From Haladaptatus halobius (GTDB lineage: Archaea; Halobacteriota; Halobacteria; Halobacteriales; Haladaptataceae): a DNA stretch of 64,000 nucleotides. Made by a program: the position numbers and the translations under genes. Positions 25,466 through 34,522 of the stretch are shown here, piece after piece. How positions within the stretch are numbered: position 1 is the stretch's first letter; every line of letters begins with the position of its first letter. The notes below the pieces were generated by a model. That model did no database searches and was not told where the DNA came from. It worked only from the letters and a program-made list of their open reading frames with translations. The stretch is taken from assembly GCF_020618475.1 (NCBI RefSeq), contig NZ_CP085338.1, forward strand, positions 491,416-555,415. The letters are read 5' to 3'.

Positions 25466-26571
25466 TAGTTCTCACCCACTGGTGCCGGCGTGAGATCGCC
25501 TGAGTTGAGCATTGACTGCAGCGGGTTGTCCTCAATCGTGAGTGGGAGGTCAACCCGGCCATGTCGCCGGGACGACTCCCACGTCGCGAAGATAAGTTCC
25601 GTCGCGTTGAGCGCGTTTTCTGCTCGTAGTTCAGGAGGTTCATTCTCCCGCAAACATCGCACGTTATCGGCAATTGCACGGTCAATAAATTCCCAACCGT
25701 GGAGGCCATCCTCAGTATTGACAGCCTCCCAGCCTTTGCCGTCCCGACGGATACGTAGTGCCGGCGGTTCCTTCTCCTCATCCTCGCTCTCAGGACCGAC
25801 CACGATGACACCGTCCGTCCCAATCAGGCGGTTGTGAGAGTGGAAGGCGCTGACCGGTCCGCCCGTGCCAGTACTATCCGAGGCTGCAATGCCGTGGACG
25901 CCGTTTGTGTACTCCCAATGGACGATAGCCTGGTTCTCGTTGTGTGAGCCAAAGACGACGTTCTCCTCGGTGTAGTCGATCTGGCCAAGCACCCACTTGC
26001 CCGGCGTCTCGTCGTTGAAGTAGTTACAAAGGTCGAACGAGTGGCTGCCATAGTCAAAGAGACCGACTGGCGAGGAGAATTCAATGCGTTGAAGATCTCC
26101 GATCTCACCAGCGTCGAGTAATTCCTTCGCGGTCCGGACAGCGTCGCTAAACCGCCGCTGGTGGTTGAATGTGAGCTGAACACCGTGACGATTTGCTTCC
26201 TGTGTCATTAACTTCGCGCCGCCGTATGTATCTGCCATCGGTTTCTCGCAGTGGATTGCCTTGACGACGCCGCTGTGGATGCAGTCCACCGCGATCTCGG
26301 TGTGGACCGCAGGCGGCACACAGATTGAGACTATATCCGGTTCGAGTGCTTCTAACAGAGCATCATGCTTCTCGAAGACAGCATCATCGTCGAGTCCAAA
26401 CTCGTCGGCGAATGCCTCGGCGTTCTTCCGGACAATGTCCGCACAGCCGACAAGCGTACAGTCATTAAGTTTTTCATAGCCCGCCGCGTGGTGATAGGCC
26501 ATCGCGTAGCCGTCGCGGCTTGGGTTTTCAGGCTCTGCTCCTGTACCGATAATTGCGACCGTATAGGTCAT
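25465..26571 (-). CDS. Gfo/Idh/MocA-family oxidoreductase
   Basis: A 368-residue NAD(P)-dependent dehydrogenase-like protein. I chose the start at 26571 (MTYTVAIIGTGAEPENPSRD), which places the Rossmann GTGAEP loop correctly; frames upstream are non-conserved. The EKP motif is present (AIHCEKPMADTYGGAK, Lys about residue 105), and the C-terminal beta-sheet domain includes FDYGSHSFDLCNYFN. Members oxidise sugars, inositols or other polyols. It is the first gene of a two-gene unit with the isomerase-like gene. An AT-rich 1.5-kb stretch with IclR-type operator-like palindromes lies upstream. Confidence 0.9.
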   Translation of the reverse strand: MTYTVAIIGTGAEPENPSRDGYAMAYHHAAGYEKLNDCTLVGCADIVRKNAEAFADEFGLDDDAVFEKHDALLEALEPDIVSICVPPAVHTEIAVDCIHSGVVKAIHCEKPMADTYGGAKLMTQEANRHGVQLTFNHQRRFSDAVRTAKELLDAGEIGDLQRIEFSSPVGLFDYGSHSFDLCNYFNDETPGKWVLGQIDYTEENVVFGSHNENQAIVHWEYTNGVHGIAASDSTGTGGPVSAFHSHNRLIGTDGVIVVGPESEDEEKEPPALRIRRDGKGWEAVNTEDGLHGWEFIDRAIADNVRCLRENEPPELRAENALNATELIFATWESSRRHGRVDLPLTIEDNPLQSMLNSGDLTPAPVGEN

Positions 26572-26812
26572 ACCCCGGTCGGTTTCCCTGTCATCAAATA
26601 AGAGTTCGTGAAGCGGCAACGATGGTTGTTCACGAGTCGTCGCAAGGACGCTCATTTCAGCCTATAGATTTATCTTTTCCATGCTGTAGATCGGTACCCC
26701 CCATAAGAATAATCACAACCGGGCAGCTCTCTACGTATAATCTGAAAGATTGTGTTCGCGAATGTTGATACTCAAACACTTACGATAATCCGTATTATCA
26801 TTTTGTTCGCCT

Positions 26813-26829
26813 GTATACTAATGGTGTAC
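26813..26829. promoter_or_regulatory. Palindromic operator-like site 1
   Basis: GTATAC-TAATG-GTGTAC. It shares half-sites and spacing with sites at 26879 and just upstream of the IclR-family gene (28786). Confidence 0.5.
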
Positions 26830-26878
26830 TAAAAAACACTGATTACAAACTTAGTGCTGTAAAGCCTCTCTGCGTTTT

Positions 26879-26895
26879 GTATACTATTGGTATAT
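26879..26895. promoter_or_regulatory. Palindromic operator-like site 2
   Basis: GTATAC-TATTG-GTATAT, the same 6-5-6 layout as the other two sites. Confidence 0.45.
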
Positions 26896-28046
26896 TTTGG
26901 CGAGAAACCGAGTGGACTGTTATCTCATCCGTTAGCGTTCTGGTTGTGATTACAGGATAGCGACCAACGGTTGTGGACGGCGAGATCAGCGGTAGTGACG
27001 TCGTACGACCGAAGAACATTGTTGAACAAGGCTGGCTCGGGGCGGATTCGGTGTTCGGTAAGCAGTTTGATCGGTATACCACCGGCATCAACCAGGGTAA
27101 CGTCAGTGAATAGTGTCGTTCTGTTTACTACGCCAAGATTCGATAGACTGAATACTTTAGTAACAGTTCTCGTCTGATCTGGGCAGGACATTTAGTAGCC
27201 GAGCCCCGGCGATAATGAAACTATCGTCGTAGCCGACCACGCTCATCTAGCGGACATCAATATTGTTCCTGTCGTCCGACCGAAACAGATAATTGATAAC
27301 CTATTTGTCGATGATACTAGGGCATCAGCCAATTGTACTTAGTCTTCTGATCTGGATAGGTCTCTTCGGGAGCGCGACTGAAATACTTGAGCGACATGTC
27401 GACACCAGCAGGTCGAACTGCGCGTCAATATCGTCAAACGTTCATATTGCTTCCCAACTTACGCTACTGGTGCTCCCTGTGACCACAATATCTCTGGTCA
27501 ACCTTCTTATTTGATACCCAACAACTTCTGTTGACCCCAGTGTGCTGTTTCCGCCCGATTCTCTCTCATCGACTCGCCTAGTGGTCACCTCGACATACGC
27601 CACCCCCACCGACTACAGATTAGTCGAATTAATTATAATTTCTAGTTATTATTAATATAATTGGTATAATAATAATTTTACAGGTACTCATTCCTTACTG
27701 TCTAACTATCACTCATAATTTATATTATCGATCGATATAGATCTCATCAGCCAGGGCTGTCTAATAGCGTGAGGTGAATCCTGGGATTGCATCAAATAGC
27801 ATCCGCCCCCGGTACTAGAAATCTCAAATATACTTATGAAATTAACCACTAGAATCGACTTATTGTCCGTTCTATCGGCTCGCCGTGGCGCAGAATTGTT
27901 CTTCACGATTTCTGCTATCCGTTCTAGTGATTATCGACCGGAAATCTGACGGCTTCAAACTGACTGATAAAGTACTTAATCGTAAGAATGAGATTTTTTC
28001 TATATACTAAATTTATAGTCAGGTTGGAAGCAAAAGTGACCACCCG

Positions 28047-28757
28047 TCATAGCATTTCGACACGAATTCTGTTTGCCGTTTCCGTAAGCAATCCACTGAT
28101 GTTGTGTTCCACGTCGATCCCGGTTGCTCGCTCAGACGGTATGATGATCTCGATCGCCGCTACTGGTTGATCCGAGGGATCAAGGACTGGCGTCGAGATA
28201 GAAACCCACTTAGGCGCGAATGATAGTGTTTCCTCCAGCAGTTGACGTTCCCTTAGTTCTTCAAGTTGTACTGAGAGTTCCTGGTTCTGTCTCTCAGTCA
28301 GGTCTGGCTGTCGCTCCGTCGGAAGGTGTGCCAAGATCACTTTTCCAGGTGGACTCTCGACGAGCAGTTCACTGTCACCGCGACTCCTTGGGTAGCCGTC
28401 TTGATCCGTCGCAAGCGCGGTGTAAACGCAGTGACAACTATAGTCGTTGTGGGTCCACAGGTTCGTTGGCGCGTTGAGCGACTGCGCCAGTTTGTCGATC
28501 TTGTCCGTCTGTTCGAGCATGAAATAAGAGTCCATCGTCTCCAGCCCGTACTCGGTGAACTTCGGGCCCAACACGTAGATTCCATCACGATTCACGAGGG
28601 CACTAACCTCTATGAGCGTTCGCAGGTGCTTGTAGACCCCTCCTCGGGAGAGATTAGTCGCTTCCATCAGCTCTGCCGCGGAGGCACCTTGGGATTCGTG
28701 GATCACGTCTAAAATTTCAAAAGCCGTTTTCGTCGCTGTGATCTGATTCTGTGGCAT
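28047..28757 (-). CDS. IclR-family transcriptional regulator
   Basis: A 236-residue regulator. The N-terminal winged helix (TAFEILDVIHESQGASAAEL then TNLSRGGVYKHLRTLIEVSA) is followed by the IclR effector-binding GAF-like domain (about 75-236), with SPPGKVILAHLPTER and PVLDPSDQPVAAIEIIIPS. It lies 92 bp after the galactonate-dehydratase-like gene, same strand. A palindrome at 28786-28802 sits 29-45 bp before its start, suggesting autoregulation. In haloarchaea IclR-type proteins control sugar catabolic genes, so this is the likely local regulator of the galactose island. Confidence 0.92.
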   Translation of the reverse strand: MPQNQITATKTAFEILDVIHESQGASAAELMEATNLSRGGVYKHLRTLIEVSALVNRDGIYVLGPKFTEYGLETMDSYFMLEQTDKIDKLAQSLNAPTNLWTHNDYSCHCVYTALATDQDGYPRSRGDSELLVESPPGKVILAHLPTERQPDLTERQNQELSVQLEELRERQLLEETLSFAPKWVSISTPVLDPSDQPVAAIEIIIPSERATGIDVEHNISGLLTETANRIRVEML

Positions 28758-28785
28758 ACTGGTAATATATGTCTTACTCTGATAA

Positions 28786-28802
28786 GTATACTGTTAGTGT
28801 AC
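28786..28802. promoter_or_regulatory. Palindromic operator-like site 3 (IclR gene upstream region)
   Basis: GTATAC-TGTTA-GTGTAC lies 29 bp upstream of the IclR-family start, where a haloarchaeal promoter would be. It is the best candidate for the regulator's own binding site. Confidence 0.55.
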
Positions 28803-28849
28803 GGAAGGGCTGCCGGCTGCCTGGCGTGCAGCAACGCCCGGGTTTCGAG

Positions 28850-29983
28850 TCACCACTCGACGAAACTTCCGTCGTTGTGCCGACGAATCGGCGTTCGCCA
28901 ATCGCTTCCCTTCCCAGCATGTTCTCGGATTCCCGCCTCGTTCACGTCGATTCCCAGTCCAGGCTTGTCTGAGAGAGAAATGCGGCCATTCTCGCTTTGG
29001 AGGTCGTCTACGTTGTCAATGTATGCGTTGATGTATCGTTCCCCCAGCGCAGGTTGCTGAACCGCGTTCGGAACGTGGTAACTAAGCTGTGTACTGGCGG
29101 CGTAGGCGATGGGACCTACGGAGCAACTCATCATTAGCTTGGCTCCATATGTCTCAGCTAGGGAGGCGATATTCTTAATCTCGGTAATCCCACCGGCATG
29201 GGATATATCTGGTTGTACGATATCGAGCCGACGTTGTTCTAGATGTGGCTGGAACTCCCATCGCGAGTATAGCCGTTCACCGAACGCGATTGGAATGTTG
29301 TAGTACGACGAACGTTCTATCATCTGGAGGTGTTCGGGACGAACCGGTTCTTCGACGAACATTGGATCGTATTCTTTGAGGCGCGACAACAAGCGTGGGG
29401 TCATGCTCACGGAGATGTGTCCGTGAAGGTCAATCCCGATATTGATTTCTCGACCGACCGCGTCACGGACTGCTTCAAGATACTTACAGATTGCGTCTAT
29501 ATCGGCAGCAGACTCAATTGGTGACGTTTGGTAGGTAGTTAGGAGTTTGAGCGTCGTGTACCCTTCAGCAACCGCATCCGCCGCCAGATCCGCGGCTTTG
29601 TCGACGTCATCAGTAACGATTTTCTCGTAGAGCGAAACGTATTCTCGGGTGCGTCCGCCTAGCAGGTCATAAACCGGTTTCTCGCAGTACTTTCCCTTAA
29701 TATCCCAAAGGGCCTGATCGATGCCCGCGATTGCACTCATCAGAACTGGTCCGCCACGGTAGAACCCTCCGCGATACATTCGTTGCCAGTGATTTTCGAT
29801 ATGATTCGACTCTTCGCCTAATAGGTACCCGTCCATTAACTCCACGACTGCCGTTTTGACGGTATCAGTACGGCCTTCGAGAATCGGTTCTCCCCAGCCA
29901 GTGATTCCATCGCTGGTCTCGATTTTCAAGAAGAGCCATCGCGGGGGGACTTTGAACAGTTCATAGTCGACGATCTGAGTCAT
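28850..29983 (-). CDS. dgoD: D-galactonate dehydratase-like enolase-superfamily enzyme
   Basis: A 377-residue mandelate-racemase/muconate-lactonising-type enzyme aligning by eye with DgoD over its length: PPRWLFLKIETSDGITGWGE, GFYRGGPVLMSAIAGIDQAL, and the C-terminal DWRTPIRRHNDGSFVEW. Metal ligands are visible as GIDLHG (Asp), FVEEP (Glu) and FGERL (Glu). A catalytic His is in QPDISHAGG. DgoD dehydrates galactonate to 2-keto-3-deoxygalactonate in the DeLey-Doudoroff route. I chose the start at 29983 (MTQIVDYELFKVPP). The oxidase and aldolase for the rest of the pathway are not in this window. Confidence 0.88.
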   Translation of the reverse strand: MTQIVDYELFKVPPRWLFLKIETSDGITGWGEPILEGRTDTVKTAVVELMDGYLLGEESNHIENHWQRMYRGGFYRGGPVLMSAIAGIDQALWDIKGKYCEKPVYDLLGGRTREYVSLYEKIVTDDVDKAADLAADAVAEGYTTLKLLTTYQTSPIESAADIDAICKYLEAVRDAVGREINIGIDLHGHISVSMTPRLLSRLKEYDPMFVEEPVRPEHLQMIERSSYYNIPIAFGERLYSRWEFQPHLEQRRLDIVQPDISHAGGITEIKNIASLAETYGAKLMMSCSVGPIAYAASTQLSYHVPNAVQQPALGERYINAYIDNVDDLQSENGRISLSDKPGLGIDVNEAGIREHAGKGSDWRTPIRRHNDGSFVEW

Positions 29984-30135
29984 GACTGATCTAGAGTGTT
30001 CGTCCATGTTAACGCTTAGCACCTGGTTGTAGGCCGAGACTGATATTGATTAACGTAGCCGACAAAAGGGAGCACTTCACTTGGTCGGTAACGGACTTTA
30101 ATTCTCACAAGGAAGGAGATACTGTTTCAGAATAA

Positions 30136-30339
30136 ACTGCATATGTCGCTGATCAGTTTGATCTCGACCTTGCGGAGGTGTATGAAGTACTTTCACACTA
30201 CTACTCGTATATTGACGAAACACGTGACCTGAGACGGGAAAACGATGCTGCATTTGAGTGCGTCCACCTCCAATCGCTCAACCTAAAGGAACCAGTTCAG
30301 TGGCTGCCGCAGCGAAGATCCTATCGGATGAGCATGTAA
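30136..30339 (+). pseudogene. Decayed DUF433-type antitoxin
   Basis: The frame reads FDLDLAEVYEVLSHYYSYID and ETRDLRRENDAAFE, the C-terminal part of a DUF433/VapB-like antitoxin. A TAA immediately before (at 30133) breaks the N-terminus. It is followed by the remnant of its PIN-like toxin. Confidence 0.6.
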
Positions 30340-30577
30340 GCCGTATCTTGAGTACTCGCTCAAAGAATAGGGCTATCAGGTGTGCCAAGCAAAGGATAGA
30401 TTCGGTGAACGCACTTTTGATGCCGAGTTATTGCAGTGGTGTGGCGAGAATGAATCTCTCCTCATGACAAATACCGCGAAATACTTTGAGCCACTGCATC
30501 ATCAAGAAGATCATGGTGGCCTTCTCCTCTTCTTCGATCAAAGTCACCCAGATACCAATCCAGAAGGATTAGCCTGA
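30312..30577 (+). pseudogene. Decayed DUF5615 PIN-like toxin
   Basis: It begins KILSDEHVSRIL in one frame and continues, after a frameshift near 30350-30380, as QAKDRFGERTFDAELLQWCG then LLFFDQSHPDTNPEGLA. This is the DUF5615 (Mut7-C-like PIN) toxin pattern including its N-terminal acidic site and the conserved DH...FFDQ end. The frameshift means it is inactive. Together with the preceding relic it was a type II toxin-antitoxin locus. Confidence 0.65.
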
Positions 30578-30743
30578 ACAGTCGATGGGGTGATTACGAA
30601 TAACCACTACTCTCACGTCCCATCGCTGGTGTTGAAGATGTCGCACTGACGCCGTTTCAACGCTCCCTCACGATCATGACTACTACGTATCTAAGAGTAA
30701 CCAGTGGTGAAGGTCAAGCTAACCCCAATTACATCAAAAAAAA

Positions 30744-30893
30744 TCACGAAATGTCGAATACTACGATTTCGGTCGATCCACAGGAAAAACACCGCTGTTC
30801 GGTCGTTTCGAGTGTCGTTCCACAATGCCTGCATTCATAAATAACACTCTCATTTGCCGAGAACCACCGCCGCACGATGGCAGGAAGCGCCAT
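30744..30893 (-). CDS. Small zinc-ribbon protein, 49 aa
   Basis: Start at 30893 (MALPAIVRRWFSANESVIYE). Two CxxC knuckles, ECRHCGTTLE and RCFSCGSTEI, form a rubredoxin-like zinc ribbon, and it ends VVFDIS. It is a clear paralogue of the 51-residue product at 54626 (ECRRCGTTLD...CPLCGTDSI...FEIS). The role is unknown. Such micro-proteins are common in haloarchaea and often affect growth or regulation. Confidence 0.75.
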   Translation of the reverse strand: MALPAIVRRWFSANESVIYECRHCGTTLETTEQRCFSCGSTEIVVFDIS

Positions 30894-31122
30894 ACTATCT
30901 GATCTCTCTGACCAAACGCAATAAAAAATTTGGCCTCTTTTCAATTTAGTATAGGATTGATGCATTCATCGGGCAGCACCGAGAACCATGTCCAGCAATT
31001 GTTCGGTCGATGAGACGTGCAGAATAGCCAATAATCAGTTCTTACAGTCAAAAATTGGTGCGACAGAGTCAGAAGAAGTACCTTCTGAGAGCCACTGGAA
31101 TTCGTGATTGAGAATTCCATCA

Positions 31123-31166
31123 GGAATTTTTTCGGCCCCCAAGGGGCGCAGGGCGCTCGACAGAAA
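31123..31166 (+). repeat. Dispersed repeat, copy 2
   Basis: GAATTTTTTCGGCCCCC with GGGGCGCAGGGCGCTCGA, matching the copy at 6597-6641 upstream of the ArdC-like gene. No adjacent gene starts here; it may be a detached remnant of a similar locus. Confidence 0.45.
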
Positions 31167-31310
31167 TTGCGAAGATATCGAGGTATCGCGGGGTCCATGC
31201 GAACCGGCTGACGAGGAGTAACGCTCGTTCAAGGTGCGTGACCACCTTCGGTAGAAGACATAGATATGATTAGTAATTACAATATGAATAGAAATGTCAT
31301 TGCGTTTCTC

Positions 31311-31472
31311 TTAAAGTGGTTCTTTCCAATCCCCGAAAACCCATGAAACAGACTCAGATACACGCCCTTCTAAGAGAAGCGCTATTCCTATGACGAAGAT
31401 GGCAACGGGGGTTAACGTGAATGTGACAAGTTTGACGGCGATCTGATCAGGGGACATAAACAGGGTGTTCAT
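31311..31472 (-). CDS. Small single-pass membrane protein, 53 aa
   Basis: Starts MNTLFMSPDQIAVKLVTFTL. One hydrophobic helix (VTFTLTPVAIFVIGIALLL) is followed by a short soluble tail ending GDWKEPL. Location and composition are consistent with a haloarchaeal small membrane protein. There is no family I can name, and confidence is moderate because of its size. Confidence 0.4.
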   Translation of the reverse strand: MNTLFMSPDQIAVKLVTFTLTPVAIFVIGIALLLEGRVSESVSWVFGDWKEPL

Positions 31473-31660
31473 TTTTGTAACCTGGATGCTTTTTACATCC
31501 AATTGGAATAACCAAGAGCAGTTCTTGATAAATACTTTCTGTTTTGACTTCATTAATTTTCCCTCACTGTATCTCCCTTCTATCAGAAATTATATAATAT
31601 GATACGTAGCCGATTCGGTATTCTCCTGTACTCCCACTCCACCTTCATCTCTTATTTCCG

Positions 31661-32722
31661 CTATGGTGTGCGTATTGAGGTGGAATTAGAACCTCCGGAA
31701 ACGTTGATCCACAAATGAAGCTCTCGATAGGCAGATTTTTGTGATGGATTTGGAGGTACGCGATCTTTATACAGCAAGTATTGGAGTCGCAGACGGTCGC
31801 CCGTCATAGTGGGAGAGATAGTATGCTGTTTCCGCCACGTTGAATTCTTATCAAGAGTCGTATGAAATCGCTTTAGCTCCTGGGTGTTCTGAATTCGCGT
31901 TGTATTATTGGCAACTTCAATTCGCTGTAACAGAACAACGACGGTGTATGACTCACGCTGGTGTTCATGGTTACTAATACCAACATAGAGCGGTTTGCTT
32001 TCTCCTTGCGTGAAATTGGTTGGATAATCGTCGGCTACAAACTGACCACTGTCATTCTTTGTCAACAAGTAAAATTCGGAGAATGATTCCCCTTGATTTG
32101 GGACACTGACTACATACCCAACACTTCCGACTGCAAGGAGTAACGCAATCACGAGCACTACATTGAGTGCTGCATCAGTCTGCGTTTCTGGTTCTAGAAG
32201 TTCCGCTTTGGTCGCCGCCACCCAGTGTTTGTATGGTACACGAAAGCGCTCATCCTCGGGAAGGTTCCACCGACGAATTGCAGCAAGTGCCGTCATACAG
32301 AGGGTGAATCCACTTAGACTCAACAACACAGGTACCAATCGAATCCCCCATGGAGTGAAATTGAGGATGAGACCAATCAGAGGTACAATTGCAATGCTCG
32401 TCCCAAAGGAGAGTGCGACACGCTCAAGGTCATCGATTCCCGATCCAGGGCGAGGGATACTACCTCTAGTCGATGGATCTGCCTCATCTGCAGAGTTCCC
32501 TGTTGATGCTCCTTCCGGGAACAACGCTGCGATAAACGCATAGCCAGGTGGAAAGAGAACGAATACTAATCCAACAAGTGCTCGAAGAGGTGTCGAGTTA
32601 AGACCAGGGATCAAGACCACTGCTATTGTAAGAATAACAAGTACGCCGATTGCGGTCAGATCGGCTGGGAGCTGGCGAATTGGGCGGGGAAGGAGAAGCC
32701 AGGGATTAACATCACGAGCCAT
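31661..32722 (-). CDS. DUF1616 membrane protein
   Basis: A 353-residue protein with four N-terminal membrane helices (about residues 20-175; VLVILTIAVVLIPGLNSTPL, LVGLVFVLFPPGYAFIAALF), another helix near 190-215 and a 130-residue extracytoplasmic domain with a beta-sandwich look (NHEHQRESYTVVVLLQRIEV). The pattern is that of DUF1616, an archaeal family often found with surface glycosylation or secreted-protein genes. The function is not established. It is convergent with the small membrane-protein gene and followed by the IS element at 32950. Confidence 0.85.
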   Translation of the reverse strand: MARDVNPWLLLPRPIRQLPADLTAIGVLVILTIAVVLIPGLNSTPLRALVGLVFVLFPPGYAFIAALFPEGASTGNSADEADPSTRGSIPRPGSGIDDLERVALSFGTSIAIVPLIGLILNFTPWGIRLVPVLLSLSGFTLCMTALAAIRRWNLPEDERFRVPYKHWVAATKAELLEPETQTDAALNVVLVIALLLAVGSVGYVVSVPNQGESFSEFYLLTKNDSGQFVADDYPTNFTQGESKPLYVGISNHEHQRESYTVVVLLQRIEVANNTTRIQNTQELKRFHTTLDKNSTWRKQHTISPTMTGDRLRLQYLLYKDRVPPNPSQKSAYRELHLWINVSGGSNSTSIRTP

Positions 32723-33000
32723 TCGCTTCTTTCTGGGAGGTTCTCGGATAAAAACTTCCCGGAGTAGAAAACAACTGACTGGAAGACTCTAATAACAACT
32801 CTACTAGTTGTGCTGGTATCTGGGTGAGAGGACACAACCGTTGATCTGTTTCGTTATCTACGCAGTTAGTGCAGGCCGAATAGTTTGTAGGGTAACACTG
32901 ACTCCCTCTACGAAGAGGAGTAGTAGGCGTGGAACTCATAGATACCACAGCACGGATACTCGCGACTTGAGACGCGGGAGGAAGCGCGTCACTCGGCTAG

Positions 33001-33147
33001 TCACTCGTTAGGCAATGGCCCGCCGGAATCCAACCCCTTCGCTCCGCGAAGCACAAGACCTTTCCATGTCATACCGTGCTTCTCTTTAAGTTCGCTCAAT
33101 TGTTCGTACTGTTCTTCGTCTTCGAATTCTATTTTTACGTACCTCAC
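33001..33147 (-). CDS. Small acidic protein divergent to tnpB, 48 aa
   Basis: From a GTG start at 33147 the minus strand encodes YVKIEFEDEEQYEQLSELKE, KHGMTWKGLVLRGAKGLDSG and a PLPNE end. It is an acidic helix followed by a TWKGL motif. This resembles the small proteins encoded opposite tnpB in haloarchaeal IS elements. It begins 28 bp from the tnpB start, so both could share a regulatory region; a repressor role is possible but unproven. Confidence 0.55.
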   Translation of the reverse strand: MRYVKIEFEDEEQYEQLSELKEKHGMTWKGLVLRGAKGLDSGGPLPNE

Positions 33148-33175
33148 ACATATCCGTAACTCTTTCGTTGCATTT

Positions 33176-34432
33176 ATGCTTTACCATATCGTATCTGTTG
33201 TTGTGACCGCTACCGCCACGAAAACACTTCAGGCCACGCTCGCGCCACCCACAGCGCACAAAGAGCACCGGCTTCAGCGTACCGTAGCGACGTACCGGCG
33301 TGCGCTCAAAGATTCCTTCGAAAGTGGCGCGGATACGCAAACGGCGGTCAACGATGTCGTCATCGGCTACGACCTAACGTCCTACGCCAAAGACGCGCTC
33401 AAGAACTACGTCCCGCAACTCCGCCGGACGTACAACGCTTCGGAACTCGACGACGACCACCCCGTTCGGTTCACGAACCGTGGATGGAAACTCGACCACT
33501 CCGAGGAACGAACGCACGAGTTCTGTTGGCGCGTTCCGCAGGCCGGACGTGGCAATGCCTTCTGGATTCCACTCTGCATCAACCCCGCCCAACGCGAGTT
33601 GTGGGCGGAATTGTTCACCGACGATGTGACGGTCGGCGAGTTCCGGTTGCAAGAACACCGGAAGAACTGGGTGTTGCACGTCACCGTCGAGTACGCAGTC
33701 GCGGAGCCAGACGAACCGGACGACCCAACGCCGATTGGATTCGACATCGGTGAATCCAAGCTCTTGGCAGGCTGTGCCTGTCAGGACGATACTCCGACCC
33801 AACCGATGCTGTACGACGGCGGGCGAGCACGACACCTTCGCAAAGAGATGTTCACCACGCTTCGCCGTCTCCAAGAACGCGACGCCGATTGGCGGATTGA
33901 CGAGCGATTCGACCACTACCAGAACGCGCTGACGGATATTGTCGAGAAAGCGTCTCGGCAGGCCGTCGAGTACGCCCGACAGTTCGAGAATCCGGTTATC
34001 GTCCTCGAAGACCTCTCGTATATCCGTGAGCATCTGGATTACGGAACGTGGATGAACCGCCGGTTGCACGCATGGGCGTTCGCCCGACTTGCCGGGCGTA
34101 TCGAAGATAAAGCACGTGATACTGGGATTCCGGTACGGTTCGTGAATCCGGCGTACACGTCACAAACATGCCACGCGTGCGGACACCTTGGAAGCCGAAA
34201 CGTCCAAGCGGTGTTTCGGTGTACGAACGACGAGTGTTGGGTGACGGAGTATCAAGGCGATATCAACGCGGCGGCCAATATCGCTGGTCGCCTCGACCCG
34301 TGGGGTGAGAGTCTGTCGCTGAAACCGACGGACGATGACACGCTACAGGATGGGAGCACCTTTGGCAGTGCCACAGCCCACCGCGCGCCGAGTGCGAAAC
34401 CCGCACAGACGACGCTCGCGGAGTGGGGCTGA
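33176..34432 (+). CDS. tnpB: RNA-guided nuclease TnpB
   Basis: A 418-residue TnpB related to the broken copy at 52870. RuvC residues: GFDIGESKLLAG (Asp), VIVLEDLSYI (Glu), EYQGDINAAANIAG (Asp). The zinc ribbon is CHACGHLGSRNVQAVFRC then CWVTEY, with the final pair replaced by C-x4-C spacing. The conserved N-terminus begins ATKTLQATLAPP; the preceding ten codons may be an extended start. The frame is uninterrupted, so it is probably active. Its adjacent ncRNA would derive from the 3' end at 34430-34520. Confidence 0.93.
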   Translation: MLYHIVSVVVTATATKTLQATLAPPTAHKEHRLQRTVATYRRALKDSFESGADTQTAVNDVVIGYDLTSYAKDALKNYVPQLRRTYNASELDDDHPVRFTNRGWKLDHSEERTHEFCWRVPQAGRGNAFWIPLCINPAQRELWAELFTDDVTVGEFRLQEHRKNWVLHVTVEYAVAEPDEPDDPTPIGFDIGESKLLAGCACQDDTPTQPMLYDGGRARHLRKEMFTTLRRLQERDADWRIDERFDHYQNALTDIVEKASRQAVEYARQFENPVIVLEDLSYIREHLDYGTWMNRRLHAWAFARLAGRIEDKARDTGIPVRFVNPAYTSQTCHACGHLGSRNVQAVFRCTNDECWVTEYQGDINAAANIAGRLDPWGESLSLKPTDDDTLQDGSTFGSATAHRAPSAKPAQTTLAEWG

Positions 34433-34522
34433 AACCTCTCCGGTAGCAGTGCCGGATTCCCTCTGTGTGGGGATTCTCCTGCCTTTAGGCAGGTAGAGGA
34501 TGTCAATTACCACGGGGAGATG

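Larger units (their letters stand above)
26572..28046. other. Long AT-rich non-coding region with regulatory palindromes
   Basis: About 1.5 kb without a supported gene. Short frames have no family signature. The segments near 27640-27720 are almost pure A/T. Two palindromes of the GTATAC-N5-GTRTAC type lie at 26813 and 26879. The region could be decayed coding sequence plus regulatory DNA; 26925-27191 on the minus strand has an open frame whose protein I do not recognise. Confidence 0.45.
32950..34521 (+). mobile_element. IS1341-type element with tnpB and divergent small gene
   Basis: The left end CGCGACTTGAGACGCGGGAGGA is a hairpin of the type also seen at 45740. The right end comprises GGGGATTCTCCTGCC, a short CCTTTAGG hairpin and GAGGATGTCAATTAC, then a repeated AGATGTCAC that touches the stop of the ROK gene. 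Inside are an intact tnpB and a minus-strand 48-codon gene. Confidence 0.7.

Noticed and set aside
26925..27191. An 88-codon minus-strand frame in the AT-rich intergenic region
   Set aside because: No signature or ribosome-binding site; could be a decayed gene but I cannot support it.
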